DNA of 64,000 nucleotides from Paludibacteraceae bacterium (GCA_017457295.1 JAFTHS010000054.1:1-64000); one strand, 5' to 3'. Counted from the stretch's first letter, positions 1-7,306 are shown. Program-made: numbers and translations. Notes: generated by a model not told the origin, from the sequence alone.

Positions 1-99
1 ATATGCAAAAGAGAGCCGTCCTTTCAGGTCGGCTCTCTTTCGTGCATACGGTCTATCCAATTCTCAAGGTACATTCCACCGATTTCTTTTCAAATATTT
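1..99. repeat. Left copy of an imperfect inverted repeat with hairpin
   Basis: This stretch aligns with the reverse complement of 8064-8160. Shared blocks are ATATGCAAAA at the outer end, TTCGTG(C/T)ATAC and TCTATCC in the middle, and GATTTCTTTTCAAATA at the inner end (82-97 here). Each copy has a hairpin at the same place but with a different stem sequence; here it is AGAGAGCCG (10-18) with CGGCTCTCT (30-38). Read outward (minus strand) the hairpin is followed by TTTT, so it may be a terminator. The window edge cuts the repeat, so its true left limit is unknown. Confidence 0.55.
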
Positions 100-520
100 T
101 TTTCTTTCAAAGGCCGCTTACGCGTGGGGAAGAAATTCCTGAGTTCGCTTAGCGTTTTTTAGCATGTTTTGACTACCCAAACATTCCTGCGCCGTAACAG
201 CGCAACATCTGCCTTGCAGATGCTTTTCTTTGTTTATTGCTCCCGAATGATATTCGGGTGCTTTTTCCCGAAAAAGCACTTTTCTTAAGATTGGCTTTCT
301 CTTTATTTTCTCTTTACCTTCCCCTATTTTACCGACCGACGAGCGGGAGAAGACCGAGAGAACAACGGCACAACTCCCCGTGACTAAAAAGTGCTGTTTG
401 TTAAGATTCCCCCCTGTGCTTCCCTACCATCTGTTAAGTTCTCGGCGATAATCCACTGAACATTCCGCACAGACACTCTCTACTTCTACGCTAGAGAATT
501 GCGAAAAATTTGCTTTTTTC
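100..520. other. Intergenic stretch with hairpins and one box/array repeat unit
   Basis: I see no credible gene. The stretch holds a hairpin TGCGC/GCGCA near 188-204, a hairpin around 207-222 with trailing T residues, CCCGAAT/ATTCGGG (242-258), and a perfect 9-bp stem GTGCTTTTT (258-266) with AAAAAGCAC (271-279). The rest is a repeat unit: a box ending TTAAGATT at 271-293, an 11-bp array at 338-370 and a second box at 386-410. Confidence 0.6.
271..410. repeat. Intergenic repeat: two TTAAGATT boxes flanking an 11-bp array
   Basis: Box 1 (271-293) is AAAAAGCACTTTTCTTAAGA plus TT; box 2 (386-408) is AAAAAGTGCTGTTTGTTAAG plus ATT, starting 115 bp later. Between them a conserved CTTTACCTT...TTTTACC lead-in precedes three 11-bp units: GACGAGCGGGA (338-348), GAAGACCGAGA (349-359) and GAACAACGGCA (360-370). 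The same organisation recurs at 63305-63562. Confidence 0.7.
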
Positions 521-551
521 TTGCATTTTTGCAAAAAATATAGTACCTTTG
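520..551 (+). promoter_or_regulatory. Bacteroidales promoter of the hxs leader/ncRNA
   Basis: CTTG (520-523), exactly 20 bp, then TACCTTTG (544-551), the house promoter geometry seen throughout this window. Transcription should start near 557. It is the only convincing promoter ahead of hxsD, which starts 456 bp further on. Confidence 0.8.
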
Positions 552-552
552 C

Positions 553-945
553 ACCCGAAAGCTCAACGCCGGGGTTTAGAGGGTGGGAGATGTCCCCCTC
601 TCGGAAAGCCAAACCATTTGACCCAATCCCCAGTCGTGGCTTTCAAGACATATTTAAAAGGCGTTTATTACGCTCTGTTCTGACCCTTAGAAATCTCGCA
701 AATTTCAGTTGTGTTCAGGACTTAGCAACGGTAGATGTCCTACGGGATATAGATTATCCTTCTTGTGCCTATTTGGTATGCCTTTTGCGTATAAACTAAG
801 TACGCATGCGCGTACCTTAACTATGGATAGCACGAGAGTATATTTATATTCGGCGTGGGCTTCGCGTTGTCGGTCTAACACAATGGGCAATGCGAGAGCC
901 TCTAAGGGTGGAACGACAACAGTCGGACTCCACGCTTTTTATTTT
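553..945 (+). ncRNA. Candidate structured ncRNA or long 5' leader of the hxs operon
   Basis: The transcript from the 544 promoter would fold into a chain of stems: GAGG-GGGA/TCCC-CCTC (579-600), GAAAGCCA (604-611) with TGGCTTTC (637-644), GCGT/ACGC (661-673), GAAAT/ATTTC (690-705), AGGAC (717-721) with GTCCT (737-741), GGTATG/CGTACC closing TGCGTA (786-791) with TACGCA (801-806), and a two-part terminal stem GCGTGG (853-858) with CCACGC (930-935) over GTTGTCG (866-872) with CGACAAC (914-920). A T-rich run follows at 936-945, so the last stem looks like an intrinsic terminator. I found none of the diagnostic motifs of RNase P RNA, tmRNA or SRP RNA. It may be a free RNA or an attenuator-type leader. 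Confidence 0.55.
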
Positions 946-1012
946 ATGCCTAATACTTAACCACAAATCCGCATAGTTGGGAGTTCCTATGCAAAACTAA
1001 ACAAAGTGCACA

Positions 1013-1336
1013 ATGAGTAACATTAAATTTCCTGTAACTCAATTAGAGAATTCCGCATTCTTGGTAGATGTAGACTTATTTATTTATGCAACAGAGGTAG
1101 TCGCTGCTGCTGTGTATAAATACACAAATAAGTTTTACATCCACCAAAAAACAAAAGAAAATAATCTTTTGGAAGTTGTTTTTGAGAGCAAAGATAATCA
1201 AATTGTTACCGAGAAAGTGGTGAAACAATTTTGCAACGATCTTATTGACCAGCAAGTACGCTACAATACAGAAAAGCAATTTGGTCACATTCGTAATTTA
1301 ATTGTTGAAGAAGCCTTTAAACCTGTAAACAAATGA
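1013..1336 (+). CDS. hxsD: His-Xaa-Ser system protein HxsD
   Basis: A 107-aa cytoplasmic protein with no signal peptide. The C-terminal half (FCNDLIDQQVR, then IRNLIVEEAF) fits HxsD, the small partner of the His-Xaa-Ser radical-SAM cassette whose biochemical role is not established. Identification rests on this weak similarity plus position, since it opens an operon with hxsB, hxsC and hxsA. Its stop overlaps the hxsB start (ATGA at 1333-1336), so the two are probably translationally coupled. A small hairpin GCATAG (971-976) with CTATGC (987-992) sits just upstream of the start. A precursor-recognition or scaffold role for the two SAM enzymes is inference. Confidence 0.75.
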   Translation: MSNIKFPVTQLENSAFLVDVDLFIYATEVVAAAVYKYTNKFYIHQKTKENNLLEVVFESKDNQIVTEKVVKQFCNDLIDQQVRYNTEKQFGHIRNLIVEEAFKPVNK

Positions 1337-2757
1337 ATTATACCATTCTCCCTTTTCGCTTTGAGCGTTTCAATGCAGAGGAGTATTTGCTTACCAATGA
1401 TGTCGGTGAGTATATCTTTTTGGGCAACGAAGATTTTGACAAGTTTGTTGATTATGAATTAGACCCTCAAAGCGATATATTCAAAGATATTGCGTCTAAG
1501 CAGATAGCCACAACTGATAAAGTTGAGGATGTAGTTAATATGCTTGCAACCAAGTTCCGCACGAAGAAAAGTATTTTGAGGGACTTCACTACGTTGCATA
1601 TGGTGGTACCCACATTGCGTTGCAACTCAAGTTGCATATATTGTCAGGTAAAGCGCCATGAGAGCACCGACCACTCTGCTGACATGACGAAGGAAACTGC
1701 TAAAAATATCGTTAAATGTATTTTTGAATCTCCTTCACCATGTATCAAAATTGAATTTCAAGGTGGCGACCCATCCACTGACTTTGAGATGGTAAAGTAT
1801 ATCATCGAAGAAGCTGAGTGGGTAAATTTATTCAAAAAACGAGACTTAGGTTTTGTAATTTGCACTAACCTTACCCTTCTGACGGAGGATATGGTTAAGT
1901 ATCTCAAAAAGCATAATTGCTATATTTCGACATCTTTAGATGGCCCAAAAGAAATTCATGATGTCAACCGCCCACTTCAAGATAAAACCCTTGACCATCA
2001 TGAGATATTTGAACGCAATTTAGGAATGATACGCTCAATTTGGCAAGATAAAGAATGCGCATCAGCTCTTATGACAACTTCCAAATACAGTTTGGGTAAT
2101 TTCAAGAGTATCATTGATGAATATATTCGCTTAGGTTTTAATAATATATTCCTACGCTCTTTAAATCCTTATGGTTTTGCAAAAGAACAGAAGGATAAAA
2201 TAGCATATCCTATTGAAGATTTTATTGAGAATTTCAAAGAAGGATTGGATTATATCATACAACTAAATAAAAACGGTATTTTTTTCAAAGAGGGATATTC
2301 TGCTCTCCTTCTAAAACGCATGCTTACTCCTTTTGCTACGGGCTTTGTAGATTTGCAGTCACCAGCGGGTGTAGGTATTGCTGGTGCTATCTATGATTAC
2401 GATGGCAGTGTGTATGTAGCAGATGAAGGGCGCATGATGGCACGCTTCAAGAATTATGCATTTCGACTTGGCAATGTCAATGAGAATACACATCAAGAAA
2501 TGTTCAATGGAGAAAAAATGCATATGATATTGAATGATGCATGTACTGAATGCTTGCCAGGGTGTGCAGATTGTGTATTTCAGCCTTATTGTGGAGCAGA
2601 TCCTGTACGTAACTTGTCAGAGCAAGGAGATATGATAGGTCATCGTCCTACAAATGAGATGTGCAAGAAGAACAAAGCTATTTTTTACTATTTGTTTGAA
2701 CTGCTCAAAAAGAATGACCCAGAAATTAATCGAATATTTTGGTCTTGGATAAGATAA
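1333..2757 (+). CDS. hxsB: Radical SAM maturase HxsB of the His-Xaa-Ser system
   Basis: A 474-aa radical SAM/SPASM protein. The SAM-binding [4Fe-4S] motif is C97-x3-C101-x2-C104, with tyrosine before the last Cys (C-I-Y-C). A GGDPS segment follows at about 138-142, equivalent to the GGE motif. The C-terminal SPASM-type auxiliary cluster region has cysteines 404, 407, 411, 414 and 420. SPASM enzymes of this kind modify ribosomally made peptides, and the presumed substrate is the His-Ser-Ser repeat protein encoded at 3945. The chemistry on the His-Xaa-Ser repeat is not shown by the sequence; cyclophane or other crosslink formation, as in related radical-SAM peptide systems, is a guess. The start overlaps the end of hxsD. 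Confidence 0.9.
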   Translation: MNYTILPFRFERFNAEEYLLTNDVGEYIFLGNEDFDKFVDYELDPQSDIFKDIASKQIATTDKVEDVVNMLATKFRTKKSILRDFTTLHMVVPTLRCNSSCIYCQVKRHESTDHSADMTKETAKNIVKCIFESPSPCIKIEFQGGDPSTDFEMVKYIIEEAEWVNLFKKRDLGFVICTNLTLLTEDMVKYLKKHNCYISTSLDGPKEIHDVNRPLQDKTLDHHEIFERNLGMIRSIWQDKECASALMTTSKYSLGNFKSIIDEYIRLGFNNIFLRSLNPYGFAKEQKDKIAYPIEDFIENFKEGLDYIIQLNKNGIFFKEGYSALLLKRMLTPFATGFVDLQSPAGVGIAGAIYDYDGSVYVADEGRMMARFKNYAFRLGNVNENTHQEMFNGEKMHMILNDACTECLPGCADCVFQPYCGADPVRNLSEQGDMIGHRPTNEMCKKNKAIFYYLFELLKKNDPEINRIFWSWIR

Positions 2758-2763
2758 ACCACT

Positions 2764-3900
2764 ATGAAACAGATTCAATGCAAAGCATATAATGTAACTG
2801 AAGATATTGTTGGTAAAATAACCTTTAATAAACATCTATTATTCCAACGCTCTAATTATATTTTAGTTGGAGAAGGTATAACATGCGCACATAAAGGGTT
2901 TGCAGCCACAGTAACTACAGCAGAACAAATAAAAGAAGTCGGAAACCCAATTTGTGTTATAGAGAACGCAAAAGAGTTCAACGAAGGTGATGTTATTGTT
3001 ATTAACAAATTTGGAGAAATAGCATTTGTCTATGAAATTTCATCCAAACATAATGCCATCATGGCAACAGAGAGATGCAACCATCGTTGTATAATGTGCC
3101 CTCAACCTCCTATATTACAAGAAAAAGATAAAACTCCTTTTAATTTACATCTCATCACATTATTTGATAAAGGGACACGCGAGATAGGTATAACAGGCGG
3201 AGAACCAACACTTATTGGAGATAATTTATTTCTGTTAATAAAACAGATACAAAAGCATTTGCCAAAAACAGCAATTAGCATCTTATCCAATGGAGTGAAA
3301 TTTGCCGACAAGGAGTATGCGATGAAATTAGCCAAATGTTTTCACCATGACTTGCAAATAGATATTCCTCTATTCTCTGATATTGCTGAAGAGCATAATC
3401 GAATTGTTGGGGCGAAAACATTTTACAAGACTGTACAAGGATTGTATAATCTTGCATTATTCCATCAACGCATAGGTCTACGTATTGTGGTGCATAAACA
3501 GACATACAAAAGACTGCCACAATTTGCAGATTATATATATCACAACTTCCCTTTTGTTTCTCAAGTTGCTTTTATGCAAATGGAAACAATCGGCTTGGCA
3601 AAAGAGAATATAGCTGAATTGTGGATTGATCCTTATGATTACAATGAGCAATTGCGAGAAGCTGTTTTGTTACTTGCAGATAGGGGAATGAAGCCATACA
3701 TCTATAATGCCCAATTATGTATTCTTCCAGAAGACATTCGTTGTTATGCTCAACAATCCATATCTAATTGGAAAGATATTTATCTCCCAGAATGTGAGGG
3801 ATGTACATTGCGTGGACAATGTGCGGGGTTCTTTGCTTCTAACAGAGAGATGCATAGTCAGTATATTAAGAAAATTGAAGAATGTATGTCATGCGATTGA
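2764..3900 (+). CDS. hxsC: Second radical SAM protein HxsC of the His-Xaa-Ser system
   Basis: A 378-aa radical SAM protein. The cluster motif is C105-x3-C109-x2-C112 (ATERCNHRCIMC), followed by GGEPT at about 143-147 for SAM binding. The C-terminal cysteines C344, C347 and C353 (CEGCTLRGQC) plus a C-terminal Cys-Met-Ser-Cys suggest an auxiliary cluster. About 95 residues without recognisable motif precede the SAM barrel, as in HxsC. It follows hxsB by 6 bp. Two distinct SAM enzymes acting on one repeat peptide is the signature of this cassette type; which one works on which repeat atoms is unknown. Confidence 0.9.
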   Translation: MKQIQCKAYNVTEDIVGKITFNKHLLFQRSNYILVGEGITCAHKGFAATVTTAEQIKEVGNPICVIENAKEFNEGDVIVINKFGEIAFVYEISSKHNAIMATERCNHRCIMCPQPPILQEKDKTPFNLHLITLFDKGTREIGITGGEPTLIGDNLFLLIKQIQKHLPKTAISILSNGVKFADKEYAMKLAKCFHHDLQIDIPLFSDIAEEHNRIVGAKTFYKTVQGLYNLALFHQRIGLRIVVHKQTYKRLPQFADYIYHNFPFVSQVAFMQMETIGLAKENIAELWIDPYDYNEQLREAVLLLADRGMKPYIYNAQLCILPEDIRCYAQQSISNWKDIYLPECEGCTLRGQCAGFFASNREMHSQYIKKIEECMSCD

Positions 3901-3944
3901 CATACTATAATTAACTATATGTTTAACTTTTAAGAGAGGTACGG

Positions 3945-4211
3945 ATGAAGAAACTTTTGTTTTTTGCTGTCTCTGCATTAATTGCAGGTGCGAGTTTCTG
4001 TTCTTCTGTTGGAAACAAAGTTATGGCTAAAGTAACCAATAGCGATAGCCAAATTGAACAGCAGAAAAACCAACTACTGGTACTAGAGCAAGCTGATGCT
4101 GACTTCCATTTGTTAGCAGGTCACAGCTCACATAGTTCCCATAGTTCGCATAGCTCACACAGCTCTCACAGTTCCCACAGCTCACATAGTTCTCACTATT
4201 CGAGCCGTTAA
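3945..4211 (+). CDS. hxsA: His-Xaa-Ser repeat precursor HxsA (eight His-Ser-Ser repeats)
   Basis: An 88-aa protein with a hydrophobic N-terminal segment (about residues 1-20) that looks like a Sec signal. It has a short Gln/Lys-rich middle and a C-terminal tail of eight consecutive His-Ser-Ser units followed by His-Tyr-Ser-Ser-Arg at the end. At DNA level every unit is CAY-AGY-TCN: the first serine always uses an AGY codon and the second always a TCN codon. This is the likely substrate of HxsB/HxsC and may be exported after modification. The last repeat differs, with Tyr as the X residue. An AAGAGAGGT stretch lies upstream of the ATG, and the gene is followed at once by a strong terminator. 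Confidence 0.9.
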   Translation: MKKLLFFAVSALIAGASFCSSVGNKVMAKVTNSDSQIEQQKNQLLVLEQADADFHLLAGHSSHSSHSSHSSHSSHSSHSSHSSHYSSR

Positions 4212-4216
4212 TTACC

Positions 4217-4250
4217 GAGCGGGTGTGTCATATGACACATCCGCTTTTCT
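4217..4250 (+). terminator. Terminator of the hxs operon
   Basis: An almost perfect palindrome centred on CAT|ATG, GCGGGTGTGTCA (4219-4230) with TGACACATCCGC (4233-4244), followed by TTTT. It lies 7 bp after the hxsA stop. Confidence 0.9.
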
Positions 4251-4302
4251 GTAAAGGAGAACTCTATCACTTTCTGTAAGAGAGATAAACTATTTTATTT
4301 AC

Positions 4303-4440
4303 TTAAGGCAAATTTTTCGACAAAGGAGATAAACATGCTCACTCGTCAAAGTCTTCAAACTATTTACCAGCGTAAGACTCAAATCCGTCAAAAACTCTCC
4401 ATCCCCGAAGCCGACGACATCCTCCACTACCTTGTGTAAA
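4303..4440 (+). repeat. Direct repeat A carrying a mini-ORF, upstream of the abi gene
   Basis: Homologous to 5736-5906, which lies beyond the abi gene in the same orientation. Identity starts at TTAAGGCAAATTTTTCGAC, covers the Shine-Dalgarno-like AAAGGAGAT and mini-ORF, and ends at its stop codon. The abi gene and its putative RNA therefore sit between two direct repeats of about 140-170 bp. Confidence 0.8.
4335..4439 (+). CDS. 34-aa mini-protein, paralogue of the one at 5768
   Basis: The peptide starts MLTRQSLQTIYQRKTQIRQK and ends LSIPEADDILHYLV, preceded by AAAGGAG 5 bp from the ATG, a stronger Shine-Dalgarno than most genes here have. The coding case rests on the second copy at 5768: it keeps start, frame and stop while differing by synonymous and conservative changes and by an in-frame 33-bp insertion. 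The product is basic in the middle and acidic/hydrophobic at the end. I do not recognise the family. Its place beside a HEPN gene suggests an antitoxin or accessory peptide, but that is inference. Confidence 0.5.
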   Translation: MLTRQSLQTIYQRKTQIRQKLSIPEADDILHYLV

Positions 4441-4521
4441 CATTCGCACTTTTCTTGTTTATCTTCCTTTTTTTGCGACATCTCCCTATTTTCTACATTT
4501 TTCTCCAAATCCCAACTTTTA

Positions 4522-4553
4522 TTTGCATATTTCATAAAAAAGCACTACCTTTG
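4522..4553 (+). promoter_or_regulatory. Promoter of the Abi_2/AbiF-like gene
   Basis: TTTG (4522-4525), 20 bp, TACCTTTG (4546-4553). The predicted start site is only about 12 bp ahead of the ATG at 4572, so the leader is very short. Confidence 0.85.
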
Positions 4554-4571
4554 CAAAAAAAATAATGAAAT

Positions 4572-5465
4572 ATGAAAAGAGCTATAACAATCAAAGAGCA
4601 AATAGCAAAACTGCGAAATAGAGGTGTTATCATATCTAATGAACAAAAAGCAGAAGAAGTTTTGTTAGATATTGGATATTTTCGTTTGTGTTCATATTTC
4701 TTTCCTTTTGAGGAGTCTTACCCTGAGTATGATGATAGAACTCATCAGTTTGTAGAAGGAACTACCTTTGAAGATGCCGTTGCTTTGTATTACTTCGACT
4801 TTGATTTGAGACATATTTTAATTCGTTATATATCAAGAATAGAAGTGGCATTTAGGACATATCTTACATACTATGTTTCCAATAAGTATAATGAGCATCC
4901 TAATTGGTTTGTAAATGAAAAAATTGTGTCAACGAAATATGCTAAGTCCTTTAGAAATGAAGTTTATACTGATAAGTTTAAACTAAATCCTGTTATAAAA
5001 CGTCACCATCGAAAACATCCAGGGAAATATGCCCCCGCGTGGAAAACGATAGAGTATATGACATTTGGAGCGGTACTTTATCTTTATTGTAATTTAAACA
5101 ATGATGATGATAAAATTGCTATTGCTAAGCAGTTTAATATCAAACAGGTGACCACTTTTTCAAATTATTTAGAAACCTTACGTGTGGTTAGAAATGCTTG
5201 TGCACATGGTAATGTTTTGTTTGATTTGAGATTGCCAAAAAGTATTAGACGAGGACCTGCTGGTAAGATGACCAATGAGAATAAATATATACTTTGTGGT
5301 ATGCTAAAAGTTCTATATTATATGATAGGACAAGTATCTACAAATCGTGCAAAAGAGATGCAAGAAAATGTTCAAAAAGCATATAAAACACTAGAAGAGA
5401 AAGCTCCTAATATCTATCAGCAAATTGTAGAAATAACGGGATACAATGCGTTATTTGTAGATTAA
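4572..5465 (+). CDS. Abi_2 / AbiF-like HEPN-domain protein
   Basis: A 297-aa protein of the Abi_2 (AbiD/AbiF-like) family. The N-terminus (ITIKEQIAKLRNRGV, then AEEVLLDIGYFRL) and the central FDFDLRHILIRYISRIEVAFRT-like region are typical of it. The catalytic HEPN motif is intact: R207-N-A-C-A-H212, the RxxxxH signature of HEPN RNases. Such proteins act as phage-induced or toxin-like RNases that shut down translation. The gene has its own promoter and is followed by a small RNA gene (about 5617-5720), an arrangement that recalls reports, from memory, of AbiF-type HEPN proteins kept silent by an RNA antitoxin. It lies between two direct repeats. RNase activity here is inferred from the motif. 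Confidence 0.85.
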   Translation: MKRAITIKEQIAKLRNRGVIISNEQKAEEVLLDIGYFRLCSYFFPFEESYPEYDDRTHQFVEGTTFEDAVALYYFDFDLRHILIRYISRIEVAFRTYLTYYVSNKYNEHPNWFVNEKIVSTKYAKSFRNEVYTDKFKLNPVIKRHHRKHPGKYAPAWKTIEYMTFGAVLYLYCNLNNDDDKIAIAKQFNIKQVTTFSNYLETLRVVRNACAHGNVLFDLRLPKSIRRGPAGKMTNENKYILCGMLKVLYYMIGQVSTNRAKEMQENVQKAYKTLEEKAPNIYQQIVEITGYNALFVD

Positions 5466-5578
5466 TCCTAAATGGTAATCATTATTTCTGCGTAAATATA
5501 TTAGACCATAAAACGGTATTTTCTATTTTCCTGTATGTCAGTAATTTATAGAGAAAATTCAAAAAAATAGACGAATTA

Positions 5579-5610
5579 TTTGGTCATGTCAAAAAAAAGC
5601 AGTACCTTTG
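5579..5610 (+). promoter_or_regulatory. Promoter of the small RNA downstream of the abi gene
   Basis: TTTG (5579-5582), 20 bp, TACCTTTG (5603-5610), a perfect match to the local promoter. No protein-coding start follows closely; the next events are a GTGC/GCAC stem and a terminator. Confidence 0.8.
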
Positions 5611-5616
5611 CACCCG

Positions 5617-5722
5617 ATTTCGAAAGAAAGACAGTGCCCGTGTGGACATTTAGCCGCTTCATGTGCACTTAAAAAAACACAAAGTCGAGTTCCATCATTA
5701 TCGATGGAATTCGCATTTTTTT
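5617..5722 (+). ncRNA. Candidate small RNA next to the AbiF-like gene
   Basis: The region is bounded by a perfect promoter (5603-5610) and an intrinsic terminator: an 11-bp stem at 5686-5696 with 5703-5713, a 6-nt loop, then CATTTTTTT. The predicted RNA is about 105 nt. It has an upstream stem AGTGC (5633-5637) with GCACT (5665-5669) and an A-rich single-stranded stretch (5671-5683) between stem and terminator. No open frame of note starts in it. By position it could be the RNA antitoxin or guide-like partner of the HEPN protein. Confidence 0.6.
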
Positions 5723-5735
5723 ATATACTGTTTGT

Positions 5736-5906
5736 TTAAGGCAAATTTTTCGACAAAGGAGATTAACATGCTCACTCGGCAATGCCTTCAAACTATCTAC
5801 CAGCGTAAGACTCAAATTCTTCAAACAATCTACCAGCGCAATCCTCAAATCCGTCAAAAACTCTCCATCCCCGAAGCCGACGACATCCTCCACCACCTTT
5901 TGTGAA
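5736..5906 (+). repeat. Direct repeat B carrying the longer mini-ORF
   Basis: Second copy of the block at 4303-4440. It differs by scattered substitutions and by one internal 33-bp duplication in the mini-ORF. Recombination between A and B would remove the abi gene and its RNA exactly. Confidence 0.8.
5768..5905 (+). CDS. 45-aa mini-protein with internal 11-residue duplication
   Basis: Paralogue of the 34-aa peptide at 4335. It begins MLTRQCLQTIYQRKTQI, repeats the segment as LQTIYQRNPQI, and ends RQKLSIPEADDILHHLL. The Shine-Dalgarno-like AAAGGAG is conserved ahead of the ATG. The in-frame 33-bp duplication and the kept reading frame favour real coding. There is no promoter of its own, so it would need read-through of the terminator at 5686-5722 or an undetected start site. 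Function unknown. Confidence 0.5.
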   Translation: MLTRQCLQTIYQRKTQILQTIYQRNPQIRQKLSIPEADDILHHLL

Positions 5907-6079
5907 ATTAGAGTTCCCTTAACCTCTTTCTTCCTTAACCTTGGCACATTTTTTGTTATTTTTATACAAAAACATGGATAAATTATAGGTGATATCTAAA
6001 AAAATACAATTTTTCATGCTTACATTTGTCTATATTAAAAAAAAACTGTACCTTTGCAAACTGAAAGGTTTTATAGGTT
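5907..6079 (+). promoter_or_regulatory. AT-rich spacer with promoter of the ATPase/TOPRIM pair
   Basis: TTTG (6025-6028), 20 bp, TACCTTTG (6049-6056), then a leader of about 17 nt to the ATG at 6080. Nothing else is recognisable in the spacer. Confidence 0.85.
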
Positions 6080-7300
6080 ATGATTGAAAGTATATCAATT
6101 AAAAATTACAAATCAGTTGTAGATGTAAGTATTCCTTTAGGAAGATTCAATGTCATCATTGGATCTAATGGTAGTGGAAAATCAAATATATTAGAGGGGA
6201 TTGCAATGGGTGCAGCCGCTTGCGCTAATAAATTAGATTTTGAGTATTTTGCCAATCGGGGTATTCGCATGGTAGAGCCACAATTGATGTGTCCTGTTTT
6301 TGAGGGGATAGATGCAAAAAAAATTACAATTCGCACGACTCACCAAATTCTAGATGATAGTGATGGTACAAATACTAATCTCGATGATTTAGTTCTCAAT
6401 ATTTCCTATAACGCAGATGCAAAACCTGCGAGATGGGTGGTTGACTCTGTAGATTTAAATGATTTTCTGAATGCTTTTAGACAACAGCTTACTATCAATA
6501 AATCCCCTGCTGAAAAGAGTATGTCATTAAAAGAGTTAGAAGAACTAAAAAAAATGTTAGAAGAAGTAGAGGCTAATATTTCAAGTAAGTTTAGAGTTAA
6601 GAGATCTCTTGAAAATGGAACAGAAATAATGGTCGCAAGTTCTGTTTTAGAACAATTCCTCATATATTCTTTAGAAGAAAGTCTTTTGCGTAAAGCAGAT
6701 AACTCAAATAAAATATACCCTTTAGGACGCCATGGAGAAGGTCTTTTTTCTTATTTAAAATCTATAGCTCAAAGACCGAATGGTTTAGAGATTTTCAATG
6801 AAATAAAACAATATTTGAGAATAATAGATTGGTTTGATGATATGGAAATTCCAAATGGACAATTATCCATGGAATATAATTTAAGGGTGACAGACACTTA
6901 TTTATCAGATACCATTAATCTTTTTGACCAAAGAAGTACTAATGAAGGTTTCTTATATCTATTGTTTTATTTAACATTAATAATATCTGATGAGACTCCG
7001 AAATTTTTTGCTATTGAGAATATTGATACTGCTTTTAATCCAAAATTATGTAGAGAAATCATAAAGAGTCTTATTAAATTAGCTCGTAAATATGATAAGC
7101 AAATCATTGCAACAACACATAACGCTGCTGTCCTAGATGGATTAAATTTGCATGAAGACGATGTTTGTTTACATGTTGTTCGGCGAACTATAGATGGTTA
7201 CACAACCATAAATAAGGTTTCTTTAAAAGGTCAATTAGATATGCCACTTTCAGAAGCATGGCTTAAAGGATACATCGGAGGTTTACCAGATAATTTTTAA
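6080..7300 (+). CDS. AAA/ABC-type ATPase of a two-gene OLD/PARIS-like defence module
   Basis: A 406-aa SMC/RecF-like ATPase. The N-terminus is of the form IESISIKNYKSV, typical of overcoming-lysogenization (OLD)/AAA_15-AAA_21 proteins. Walker A is G28-S-N-G-S-G-K34-S. A charged, partly helical insertion spans about 140-240. The signature-like segment RSTNEGFLYLLFYLTLI precedes the Walker B region FFAIENID (309-316), where the usual Asp-Glu is Glu-Asn. The switch is T-T-H347-N. It lies 6 bp upstream of a TOPRIM-like gene, so the two form one unit. Such ATPases sense invasion and regulate the nuclease partner. That this pair is a PARIS/split-OLD relative is inferred from architecture, not from overall similarity. 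Confidence 0.75.
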   Translation: MIESISIKNYKSVVDVSIPLGRFNVIIGSNGSGKSNILEGIAMGAAACANKLDFEYFANRGIRMVEPQLMCPVFEGIDAKKITIRTTHQILDDSDGTNTNLDDLVLNISYNADAKPARWVVDSVDLNDFLNAFRQQLTINKSPAEKSMSLKELEELKKMLEEVEANISSKFRVKRSLENGTEIMVASSVLEQFLIYSLEESLLRKADNSNKIYPLGRHGEGLFSYLKSIAQRPNGLEIFNEIKQYLRIIDWFDDMEIPNGQLSMEYNLRVTDTYLSDTINLFDQRSTNEGFLYLLFYLTLIISDETPKFFAIENIDTAFNPKLCREIIKSLIKLARKYDKQIIATTHNAAVLDGLNLHEDDVCLHVVRRTIDGYTTINKVSLKGQLDMPLSEAWLKGYIGGLPDNF

Positions 7301-7306
7301 CCAATC

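Noticed and set aside
553..945. RNase P RNA, tmRNA or SRP RNA
   Set aside because: No GAGGAAAGTCC-type conserved region, no tag-peptide reading frame or CCA end, and no SRP Alu/S-domain motif.
4122..4208. Short 9-bp periodic repeat suggesting a CRISPR or minisatellite
   Set aside because: It is in frame in hxsA and encodes His-Ser-Ser units; there are no unique spacers.
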